This document shows positions 1-7,031 of a DNA stretch of 7,530 nt, piece after piece. The stretch spans positions 1 through 7,530 of the forward strand of contig CACHDD010000041.1 of the NCBI GenBank assembly GCA_902578505.1, in the 5' to 3' direction. How positions within the stretch are numbered: the stretch's first letter is position 1; the number at the start of each line of letters is the position of its first letter. This stretch comes from an uncultured Bacteroidota bacterium (GTDB lineage Bacteria; Bacteroidota; Bacteroidia; Flavobacteriales; UA16). The notes under the pieces were generated by a model. The model did not search any database, had not been told where the DNA came from, and saw only the letters and a program-made list of their open reading frames with translations. The position numbers and the translations under genes were made by a program.

Positions 1-384
1 TCAAGACATTTAATTGATTTTGGGCTTGAGGATAACTGTGTGTTTCAAGGAAACTTAGGTCACAGAGAATCGATTGAAAAAATGCTCCTCTGTGATGCAT
101 TATTGCTGATTCACAACGACAGTGATTCTGCCACAAGGAGCACACCTGGTAAATTGTTTGAATACATCGCGGCGTCTAAACCCATTATTTCTATTTGTAG
201 ACACAAGGGGGATTTAGCGAGCATGTTGGATGGGTTTGGGTTACCTCATGCGCAACATAATGATGAGGAAGGAGCACTTGCGATGCTGCTTCAATATGAA
301 AATCAGAAAGCTGTTGATCCTGCTCCATATACTCGAATGAAGCAGGCCGAAAAATTGTTAGAAGTAATACGGTCTACTCAGTAA
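1..384 (+). CDS. Glycosyltransferase, C-terminal part (5' end outside window)
   Basis: The reading frame is open from base 1, with no stop upstream, so the gene begins before the window. The 127 visible residues match the C-terminal Rossmann half of GT-B (family 4-like) glycosyltransferases. There is an F-x-G-N-L segment followed by H-R-E-S-I-E (about residues 15-26), then a hydrophobic D-A-L-L-L-I strand. After that comes the donor-binding stretch T-P-G-K-L-F-E-Y-I-A-A-S-K-P-I (about 55-69), whose Glu normally contacts the nucleotide-sugar ribose. Such enzymes transfer a sugar from a nucleotide donor to a glycan or lipid acceptor at the cytoplasmic side of the membrane. The acceptor cannot be guessed from this fragment. 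The GTG at base 40 is an internal Val codon, not a start, because the family match continues upstream of it. The stop codon overlaps the convergent gene downstream by 11 bases. Confidence 0.82.
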   Translation, partial: SRHLIDFGLEDNCVFQGNLGHRESIEKMLLCDALLLIHNDSDSATRSTPGKLFEYIAASKPIISICRHKGDLASMLDGFGLPHAQHNDEEGALAMLLQYENQKAVDPAPYTRMKQAEKLLEVIRSTQ

Positions 385-835
385 CCCTGTACCATTCTTG
401 GGTCCGGAACACAAACCAAATGTATCCTCGCACTTTGAGAGTGTCGAAATCGCCATCTTCAAACCACATTTCACAATCGTAGATTGATCCTTTCTTAGGG
501 TCCATTATAGTTCCTTCGTCCCATTCGTTCTCACCTTTAGCCGGCTCCATATCTCTTACGATTTCCATTCCAAGCACACGCTTGTCTTTTCTGTCGTCTT
601 CACATTTATCGCAATATGGATCTTGATCTTCTTCTGGAAGTCTGAAAAGTTCAACGACTGTTCCGTAAAATTTTCCGTCCTTTTCAGTGATTTCGACAAT
701 ACTCTTAATTCTTCCAGTTTCATCATCTTTTGTCTTCCACTTGCCTAGGATTGGGTTTTGGGCTAAGATGTTTGTAGAGCTTAATATCATCGCAAAAATC
801 AGAGATGCGATAGAGAATTTATTTGTAGCAATCAT
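374..835 (-). CDS. Secreted DUF2147 family protein
   Basis: A 153-residue protein with an N-terminal signal peptide: Lys at position 6, a hydrophobic core at about 8-20, and a likely cleavage near A-Q-N-P at 25-28. The mature part fits DUF2147 (COG4731). It has an opening G-K-W-K-T, a K-D-G-K-F-Y-G strand (52-58), a D-P-K-K-G-x-x-Y-D segment (112-120), an L-K-V-R-G-Y-I strand (133-139) and a closing F-R-T-Q-E-W-Y-R-V. The family forms a small periplasmic or secreted beta-barrel-like domain of unknown biochemical role. C75-x-x-C78 falls in the central loop; with the periplasmic location this could be a disulfide, which is inference. It is the last gene of the nadC-led unit, starting one base after the upstream gene's stop, so it is almost surely cotranscribed. 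Its 3' end overlaps the convergent glycosyltransferase by 11 bases. The closing R-T-Q-x-W-x-R-V motif shows that this end is real. Confidence 0.88.
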   Translation of the reverse strand: MIATNKFSIASLIFAMILSSTNILAQNPILGKWKTKDDETGRIKSIVEITEKDGKFYGTVVELFRLPEEDQDPYCDKCEDDRKDKRVLGMEIVRDMEPAKGENEWDEGTIMDPKKGSIYDCEMWFEDGDFDTLKVRGYIWFVFRTQEWYRVTE

Positions 836-836
836 A

Positions 837-1790
837 TTATGATGTTTTTGTCTTCAGTTTTTTCGTGGCTTGATTTCTCGCTTTGTGTACGCTAGCATTG
901 AACTCAAATCCTAACAATAATACAGAGCTGTTTGCATTAACCCAAACTAACAAGGCAAGGAATGTTCCAATTGACCCATAAAGTTTGTTGTACGAATCTA
1001 AATATGTGATAATCCAGCTAAAGGCTATAGAAATTATTACAATTAAAATAGTTGCCATTGATGCTCCTGGCGTCAAGGTCCTCCACTTGTCCGTATCTGG
1101 ATTTCCAAAATGGTATAAAATGCTCACAGAGAAATAAACTAGTAATAATGAGAGTAGCCATCTGACTATGTTGAGCCATAAAATTATTTCTCCCGGCAAG
1201 AGTCCCTCTGAATACAACCACGATATTGCCTGCCCGCTAAAACCTATTAGTAAAACAGAGAATCCCAATAACAAAACAAGAACCACTAAAAGTAGAATTG
1301 AAACGAGACTCGAATACCAAGTGTTCCCTTTGTTCTCAATTAAGTAGCTGGCGTTAAATCCTGTAAGAATTGCGTTGATACTACTCGAAGCATATATAAG
1401 AGTTAATATGAAAGTAATTGAAAGGAGCGTTCCCTGAGTTTTGTCAAGCAAGTCTTGCACTGTTTGCTCAAACAATGTTACCGTTTCGCCAGGGAAGAAT
1501 ATTCTCAAAACGTCAATAACATCTTCAGCTCTTAATGGCGTATATGGAAGTATGCTAAGAAGTAAAATAATTACAGGAAAAACAGCAACCAAGAGCCTAA
1601 ATGAAATTGCAGCGGCTCGAATTGACACAGATCCATTTATTAGTCCAGTAATAAAGAATCTCAAAACATCGTAGAGGTTCATCCCCTCGACACCCCAAGG
1701 ACTAATCTCACGTAAAAATCCTTGAATCTTGACAACTAAAGAATGCTGTACAAGCCAAGTTTTAAATTTAGAATCCTTGTTCGCTGACAT
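837..1790 (-). CDS. YihY/BrkB family inner-membrane protein
   Basis: A 317-residue integral membrane protein of the YihY/virulence factor BrkB family (once misnamed ribonuclease BN). Six hydrophobic segments can be seen at about residues 60-84, 121-145, 160-190, 202-228, 243-265 and 271-298. Two family hallmarks are present: R-A-A-A-I-S-F-R-L-L before the first core segment (58-67), and Y-G-S-I-G-T-x-L-A-L-L-V-W near the end (271-283), followed by L-G-F-E-F-N-A. The C-terminal tail (305-317) is Lys-rich and likely cytoplasmic. The molecular function of the family is unsettled; transport or envelope roles have been proposed. The ATG at 1790 lies inside the end of nadC (23-base overlap), and the DUF2147 gene starts one base after its stop. 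All three genes therefore look like one transcript with coupled translation. No Shine-Dalgarno of note precedes the start. Confidence 0.9.
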   Translation of the reverse strand: MSANKDSKFKTWLVQHSLVVKIQGFLREISPWGVEGMNLYDVLRFFITGLINGSVSIRAAAISFRLLVAVFPVIILLLSILPYTPLRAEDVIDVLRIFFPGETVTLFEQTVQDLLDKTQGTLLSITFILTLIYASSSINAILTGFNASYLIENKGNTWYSSLVSILLLVVLVLLLGFSVLLIGFSGQAISWLYSEGLLPGEIILWLNIVRWLLSLLLVYFSVSILYHFGNPDTDKWRTLTPGASMATILIVIISIAFSWIITYLDSYNKLYGSIGTFLALLVWVNANSSVLLLGFEFNASVHKARNQATKKLKTKTS

Positions 1791-2649
1791 TTGGGGTACT
1801 CTTCAAACTCAAATCTAAGCTTTTTACAGAGTGTGTCATATAGCCCATACTAACAAATGCAACTCCCGCCTCTCCGTATCCACGTACATTTTCTGGAGTG
1901 ATGCCGCCTGATGCCTCTAAAGTAGCAGAAGAAGAAAATCTCTCAACTGCTTCAGCAACTTCTGAATGAGAGAAATTATCTAGGAGTATTCTGTCTATAT
2001 CAATTCCAGTATTTTCAGATGCAGTTAGGGCGCATTTTATTTCTTCAAAAGATCTTGTTTCGACTACAAGAGGAAGCCTATTTGATCTTCCCTTTTGGTA
2101 TTCTGCCACTTGAATAAGTGCTTCCTTCATTCCTCCTGCGTAATCCACGTGGTTGTCTTTAAGTAGAATCATATCGTAAAGACCCATCCTGTGATTTACA
2201 CCACCGCCAATTGCTACTGCCCACTTCTCAAAGGACCTTAAACCAGGTGTTGTTTTTCTAGTGTCCAAAACCTTTGTTGGTGTTCCTTCAAGTATGGTGA
2301 CAATTTCATTTGTTTTAGATGCAATTCCACTCATCCTCTGCATAAAATTCAATACTAATCTTTCTCCTGATAGTATGCTTCTAGCAGGTCCATTGAGTTC
2401 AATAACCACATCTCCATATTTCACCTTAGCTCCATCTTCAACAATGGCATTGAATTCTATGTCCTGGTCTACTTGCCTGAAAACCTCCTCAGCAACTGCA
2501 ATTCCAGCCACTACCCCATCTTCTTTTGCAAGAATATATCCGTCCTGAATAAGATCTTTTGGCACACTAGATTCAGATGTTACATCACCCTCCCCTATAT
2601 CTTCTTTTAGTGCGAGAGCGATAAAGCTCTTCATTGCATCGTTTAGCAT
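1768..2649 (-). CDS. nadC: Nicotinate-nucleotide pyrophosphorylase (quinolinate phosphoribosyltransferase)
   Basis: NadC joins quinolinate and PRPP to give nicotinate mononucleotide, CO2 and pyrophosphate, the step where de novo NAD synthesis meets the Preiss-Handler route. Numbering from the ATG at 2649 (293 residues), the family landmarks are all present. They are A-L-K-E-D-I-G-E-G-D-V-T-S (13-25), S-G-E-R (94-97), D-T-R-K-T-T-P-G-L-R (129-138), G-G-G-V-N-H-R-M-G-L (148-157), L-L-K-D-N-H (162-167), V-E-T (196-198), L-L-D-N (222-225) and A-S-G-G-I (246-250). The active-site Arg/Lys/His/Glu/Asp set therefore looks intact and the enzyme should be active. The frame could extend to 2712, but those extra 21 residues do not resemble the family and would overlap rlmH. 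An ATG at 2634 (288 residues) is also possible. The gene leads a unit with the YihY-type and DUF2147 genes. A TATCTTTG box ends four bases before the 2649 start. Confidence 0.96.
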   Translation of the reverse strand: MLNDAMKSFIALALKEDIGEGDVTSESSVPKDLIQDGYILAKEDGVVAGIAVAEEVFRQVDQDIEFNAIVEDGAKVKYGDVVIELNGPARSILSGERLVLNFMQRMSGIASKTNEIVTILEGTPTKVLDTRKTTPGLRSFEKWAVAIGGGVNHRMGLYDMILLKDNHVDYAGGMKEALIQVAEYQKGRSNRLPLVVETRSFEEIKCALTASENTGIDIDRILLDNFSHSEVAEAVERFSSSATLEASGGITPENVRGYGEAGVAFVSMGYMTHSVKSLDLSLKSTPNVSEQGF

Positions 2650-2653
2650 TATG

Positions 2654-2661
2654 CAAAGATA
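2654..2661 (-). promoter_or_regulatory. Probable Bacteroidota -7 promoter box for nadC
   Basis: Read on the minus strand, this is TATCTTTG, an exact match to the TAnnTTTG box recognised by the Bacteroidota primary sigma factor. It ends four bases before the ATG at 2649. Transcription would therefore start at or just around the start codon, giving a leaderless message, or a leader of about 15 bases if the ATG at 2634 is used. No convincing TTG-type -33 element sits at the usual distance upstream. The box position is seen directly; its use is inferred. Confidence 0.5.
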
Positions 2662-2667
2662 ATCTTT
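2655..2667. promoter_or_regulatory. 13-bp perfect palindrome between divergent nadC and rlmH
   Basis: AAAGATAATCTTT reads as two 6-base arms around a central A. It fills almost half of the 29 bases between the nadC start (2649, minus) and the rlmH start (2679, plus). Its right arm supplies TAATCTTTA on the plus strand, an imperfect TAnnTTTG-like box about ten bases before the rlmH GTG. Its left arm is part of the exact TATCTTTG box for nadC. It may be just two facing promoter boxes, or also an operator; the sequence alone does not decide. Confidence 0.4.
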
Positions 2668-2678
2668 AACTTCACAAC

Positions 2679-3155
2679 GTGCAGATTTCATTAATAGCAA
2701 CTGGCAAAACAAATGCCAAATGGATAGTTGAGGGTGTCGAAAACTACTCTAAGCGCATGAGTCGCTATGGTAAGTATAAATACATAGAAACTCCCAACCT
2801 CAAAAGTAAATTCGCAAAGGCAAGCAAACAGGTTGTGATGAAAGAGGAGGCCGTTTTGCAGACCAAATTTCTCGAAGGAGTTGACCACTTAATTCTCCTA
2901 GACGAGAGGGGAAAGGTTTACGATTCAGTTGGGTTTTCTAAACATATAGAAAAACTAGGGAATAGAGGACTTAAACACGTTGCATTTTTAATTGGCGGAC
3001 CCTATGGATTTGATCCTAGTATTAGAGAGCGGGCAAATGCAACTTGGGCTCTAGGTCCACTAACCTTCCCTCACCAACTAATTAGAATTTTCGCTGTTGA
3101 GCAAATATATAGGGCTCACACTATTTTAAAAGGTGAGCCCTATCATCATCCGTAA
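2679..3155 (+). CDS. rlmH: 23S rRNA (pseudouridine1915-N3)-methyltransferase RlmH
   Basis: RlmH is a small SPOUT-fold (knotted) methyltransferase. It uses S-adenosylmethionine to methylate pseudouridine 1915 in helix 69 of 23S rRNA, acting late on assembled 70S ribosomes. The 158-residue length is normal for the family. Visible landmarks are the N-terminal strand I-S-L-I-A-T-G-K-T (3-11), L-D-E-R-G-K (74-79), the cofactor-binding I-G-G-P-Y-G-F (105-111), L-T-F-P-H-Q-L-I-R (128-136), E-Q-I-Y-R-A (141-146) and the closing G-E-P-Y-H-H (152-157). The start is a GTG. An in-frame TAA sits at 2667-2669, no ATG lies between it and the conserved first strand, and the GTG places the protein end where the family begins. 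The gene is divergent from nadC and convergent with atpC, so it is probably transcribed alone. Confidence 0.97.
   Translation: MQISLIATGKTNAKWIVEGVENYSKRMSRYGKYKYIETPNLKSKFAKASKQVVMKEEAVLQTKFLEGVDHLILLDERGKVYDSVGFSKHIEKLGNRGLKHVAFLIGGPYGFDPSIRERANATWALGPLTFPHQLIRIFAVEQIYRAHTILKGEPYHHP
3109..3143. terminator. 11-bp perfect stem-loop in the rlmH 3' end, possible terminator for atpDC
   Basis: The arm ATAGGGCTCAC (3109-3119) is the exact reverse complement of GTGAGCCCTAT (3133-3143), with a 13-base AT-rich loop. The structure lies in the last codons of rlmH and 27 bases beyond the atpC stop (minus strand). It is therefore well placed to end atpDC transcription or to protect its 3' end. Read on the minus strand it is followed by ATATTTGCTC, only a weak U-tract. 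On the plus strand the nearest T-run (3167-3171) is more than 20 bases away. The pairing is seen directly; the terminator role is inferred. Confidence 0.4.
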
Positions 3156-3169
3156 TGGATAGTATGTTT

Positions 3170-3403
3170 TTATTGAGCAAGTATTGTAACGTGGTTGTTC
3201 AATACTTCTACAGTTCCGCCTTTTACAGCGAATACTTGTTCGTCATTGTCGTTTTTCACAACTACCTCACCCTCTCTAAGAGTAGTAACTAGAGCGGCGT
3301 GGTTGCTCAAAATACCCAAACTGCCGTCAGAACCAGGAAGACCTACATATGTAGCATCTCCCTCGTATAAAACTACGTCTGGTGTTAAAATTTCAACTGT
3401 CAT
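3170..3403 (-). CDS. atpC: F1 ATP synthase epsilon subunit, short form
   Basis: The epsilon subunit sits on the central rotor stalk of F1Fo-ATP synthase and links gamma to the c-ring. This 77-residue protein matches the N-terminal beta-sandwich only. It opens with V-E-I-L-T-P-D-x-V-L-Y-E-G-D, then has the strongly conserved G-S-L-G-I-L-S-N-H-A-A-L-V-T-T-L (27-42) and A-V-K-G-G-T-V-E-V-L-N-N-H-V-T-I-L (58-74). It stops where the C-terminal pair of helices would start; those helices (roughly 50 residues) inhibit ATP hydrolysis in E. coli epsilon. Short epsilon subunits are common in Bacteroidota as I know them, and the stop at 3170 is clean, so this is a natural short form rather than a frameshift. 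The ATG at 3403 lies two bases after the atpD stop, so the two are cotranscribed. It converges on rlmH across 14 bases. Confidence 0.95.
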   Translation of the reverse strand: MTVEILTPDVVLYEGDATYVGLPGSDGSLGILSNHAALVTTLREGEVVVKNDNDEQVFAVKGGTVEVLNNHVTILAQ

Positions 3404-3405
3404 GA

Positions 3406-4959
<1,554 letters not shown>

Positions 4960-4992
4960 TTATTCGCCATATACCTACCTAACTTTATACCC

Positions 4993-5925
4993 TTGGAAGT
5001 TTACAAGAGTATAAACGAATTTTTTTCGGAAGACCCTATAGTTTTAACCATAGGAACATTTGATGGCGTACACGCTGGACACCGTGCAGTTATAGATATT
5101 TTGAGCCAAAAGGCAAAAGAAATCGGAGGTAAAACTGCTCTCTTAACTTTCCACCCACATCCTAGGGTTATCCTGCATCCAGACAATCATGGTTTAAAAC
5201 TTTTAAATACTTTGGAGGAAAGAATGGCGCTTTTGGAAGACACTGGGCTGGACTTTTTGATAATTGAAGAGTTCAATTTGGAACTTTCAAGACTTACACC
5301 CCTAGAATATGTGAAAAATCTATTCGCCGAAGGTATAAAGCCTTCAATGGTAGTAATTGGAGATGATCACAGGTTTGGACGCAATAGAGAGGGTGATTTT
5401 AGCGCTCTTAAGGAAATGGGAAAGGTGTTTAGCTTTGAGGTAATTGCTCTTGACGCTGAATATGTTAACGATATTAGAGTGAGCTCTACTAAAATCAGGC
5501 AGGCTATAGAGAAAGGAAATATGCAAAGCGCTTCTGAATTCTTAACTGAGAATTTTCCTTTGGTTGGAAGGGTTGTTAATGGCCAAAAGCTAGGCCGAGA
5601 CCTCGGATTTCCTACTGCAAATATTGAAGTAGATAAGGGACTCAAGATTATCCCAAAAAATGGCGTATATGCAGTTTGGGCTATAACTCCAGACGGTAAT
5701 AAGCGCAAAGCAATGCTAAACATTGGAGAAAGGCCTACTGTTTCTGATAATAACAACATAAGCATCGAAGTTAATATTCTCGACTTTTCAGAAGATATCT
5801 ATGGTGAGCATTTAGAAATAAGATTCGTCAAAAGATTACGTGACGAAAAAAGATTTGCTAACGTTGAAGAGCTCAAAGCAGCTTTAATCGATGATGAAAA
5901 TGCTGTCCATAAAATCTTAAATTGA
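4993..5925 (+). CDS. ribF: Bifunctional riboflavin kinase / FAD synthetase
   Basis: RibF phosphorylates riboflavin to FMN and adenylylates FMN to FAD in the cytoplasm. Numbering from the proposed TTG start at 4993 (310 residues), the FAD synthetase domain shows I-G-T-F-D-G-V-H-A-G-H (20-30, the HxGH nucleotidyltransferase motif), T-F-H-P-H-P-R (52-58), G-D-D-H-R-F-G (123-129) and V-S-S-T-K-I-R (163-169). The riboflavin kinase domain shows G-R-V-V-N-G-Q-K-L-G-R-D-L-G-F-P-T-A-N (192-210), N-G-V-Y-A (223-227), N-I-G-E-R-P-T (243-249) and I-E-V-N-I-L-D-F (258-265). Both activities should be intact. The start is uncertain. A GTG at 4933 would add 20 residues absent from the family and would place coding sequence over the atpD promoter box. 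The TTG gives M-E-V-Y-K-S-I-N-E-F, like typical RibF N-termini. It heads the plus-strand operon that runs to pnuC, and the next gene starts 7 bases after its stop. Confidence 0.95.
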   Translation: MEVYKSINEFFSEDPIVLTIGTFDGVHAGHRAVIDILSQKAKEIGGKTALLTFHPHPRVILHPDNHGLKLLNTLEERMALLEDTGLDFLIIEEFNLELSRLTPLEYVKNLFAEGIKPSMVVIGDDHRFGRNREGDFSALKEMGKVFSFEVIALDAEYVNDIRVSSTKIRQAIEKGNMQSASEFLTENFPLVGRVVNGQKLGRDLGFPTANIEVDKGLKIIPKNGVYAVWAITPDGNKRKAMLNIGERPTVSDNNNISIEVNILDFSEDIYGEHLEIRFVKRLRDEKRFANVEELKAALIDDENAVHKILN

Positions 5926-5932
5926 TGGGAAA

Positions 5933-6517
5933 ATGAGATCTGTTTTCACAATTTGGGCTTTGATGTACTCAATTGTATTGAGTGCCCAAAACCCCATTGT
6001 GTACGACAATCTTCAAGAAGCTCACGAAGCTTTAGTCTCTGGGCTTGTAGTTCAACACATCGATCTATCAAAAAAAAGATTAACTACTCTACCAATTGAA
6101 CTCAAAAAGTTCCCAAATATTAAAACACTCAACCTAAACAAGAACAAACTTGACTCGCTCCCTTCTTGGTTTAATGAATTCCAAAACTTAGAAAAGCTCA
6201 CTGCTTCTATGAACAGATTCGACAGCTTCCCAAACGTGATTTTAGAGTTGACTAATTTAAAAACCCTAAATTTGGGAGAAAACAATATTGATGGCATCCC
6301 ACTAGATATTGATAGATTAAAATACCTCGAAAGTCTTTGGTTATGGTCTAATCTAATTAGAGTATTTCCAGCTTCATTAAGTAATATTGAATCGCTGAAA
6401 TATATAGACCTGCTGTATAACGATATGTTGTTCGAAGAGCAAATACAACTTTTAGAATTATTGCCAAACGTAATTATTGAATTTTCCGAACCTTGCACTT
6501 GTGAATTTGATGAGTAA
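5933..6517 (+). CDS. Secreted leucine-rich-repeat protein
   Basis: A 194-residue protein with a short signal peptide: Arg2, a hydrophobic core at 4-17, and likely signal peptidase I cleavage around S-A-Q-N at 17-20, with no lipobox. From about residue 39 there are six consecutive repeats of about 23 residues with the pattern L-x-x-L-x-L-x-x-N-x-L-x-x-L-P. They begin near V40, I63, L87, L109, L132 and L155. The last repeats are less regular, and the chain ends in C-T-C-E-F-D-E. The plain N-x-L-x-x-L-P repeat type resembles bacterial and Ras-group/Shoc2-like LRRs, which form curved protein-binding surfaces. No catalytic domain is present, so it is probably an extracytoplasmic binding or scaffold protein with an unknown partner. 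It sits between ribF and the NadR-like kinase, 7 bases after ribF and overlapping the kinase start by 8 bases. It is thus cotranscribed with cofactor genes despite no obvious metabolic role. Confidence 0.85.
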   Translation: MRSVFTIWALMYSIVLSAQNPIVYDNLQEAHEALVSGLVVQHIDLSKKRLTTLPIELKKFPNIKTLNLNKNKLDSLPSWFNEFQNLEKLTASMNRFDSFPNVILELTNLKTLNLGENNIDGIPLDIDRLKYLESLWLWSNLIRVFPASLSNIESLKYIDLLYNDMLFEEQIQLLELLPNVIIEFSEPCTCEFDE

Positions 6518-7031
6518 AAAACTCCGAATAGTATTTTCTGGAATTGAAAATTCAGGTAAGACGACACTTGCTAAAGCTGTAGCTGCAGAACTTGGTTATG
6601 AATTTATAGAAGAGCAGTGTAGGTATAATAAAGATGTAATTAAAGGAATAGAAACTGCAACAACTCTTAAATCTATTCATTTACTTCAAGAGTCAATGGT
6701 CTCTGAATCCATGCAACACGCTGTTAATGGCGTTGTTTGTGATACTGCTCATATGGAGTTGAGGATGTGGTCGAGGGTAAAGTTTGGGCATGATATAGAG
6801 ATTGAGCCAGAGGAAAATATAGACCAAATTTTCCTGTGTCAAACCATAGAGAAATTTGAAGAAGATCCTCTCAGACAGCTTCCTGATTATTTAGACAGAG
6901 TAGAGTATGAAAAGTCATTTACAGAATTTCTTGATAGTGAGAGCGTTAGTTATACGATTCTTCCAGCTGCGGATTTAGATGAGAGAAAAAAGACTGTGAT
7001 AGATAGAGTAAAAAGAATCTTAAATGGATAG
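6510..7031 (+). CDS. NadR-like P-loop kinase (probable ribosylnicotinamide kinase-type)
   Basis: A 173-residue cytoplasmic P-loop protein. It has a Walker A G-I-E-N-S-G-K-T-T at 11-19, F-I-E-E-Q-C-R (32-38) where NadR-type kinases have V-x-E-x-x-R, a Gln-rich helix L-L-Q-E-S near 58-62, a Walker-B-like strand V-V-C-D-T (75-79), and a lid segment E-E-D-P-L-R-Q-L-P-x-x-L-D-R (117-130). This order matches the ribosylnicotinamide kinase domain of NadR, usually annotated AAA family ATPase. The nucleotidyltransferase and DNA-binding parts of full NadR are absent. The likely reaction is ATP-dependent phosphorylation of a nucleoside-like vitamin, trapping it after uptake by the PnuC encoded next. Nicotinamide riboside is the default guess, but the acceptor residues are not certain. 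The ATG at 6510 was chosen over an upstream start at 6477 because it overlaps the LRR stop by 8 bases and begins just before the P-loop strand. Confidence 0.8.
   Translation: MSKKLRIVFSGIENSGKTTLAKAVAAELGYEFIEEQCRYNKDVIKGIETATTLKSIHLLQESMVSESMQHAVNGVVCDTAHMELRMWSRVKFGHDIEIEPEENIDQIFLCQTIEKFEEDPLRQLPDYLDRVEYEKSFTEFLDSESVSYTILPAADLDERKKTVIDRVKRILNG

Noticed and set aside
2650..2712. Longer nadC starting at 2712 inside rlmH
   Set aside because: The added 21 residues (Cys-rich, no family resemblance) would overlap the divergent rlmH start and the promoter box. Starts at 2649 or 2634 fit the family length.
3156..3172. T-run after rlmH as an intrinsic terminator
   Set aside because: The five Ts at 3167-3171 are more than 20 bases beyond the only hairpin and partly form the atpC stop codon, so they do not make a standard terminator for rlmH.
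3170..3403. Frameshifted or truncated atpC
   Set aside because: The product ends cleanly after the complete beta-sandwich and the length suits Bacteroidota epsilon subunits. The downstream DNA is the rlmH gene, leaving no room for lost helices.
6477..6509. Longer kinase gene starting at 6477
   Set aside because: The extra 11 residues are the LRR 3' end read in another frame. The ATG at 6510 lies right before the P-loop strand and gives the same 8-base overlap seen at the next junction.
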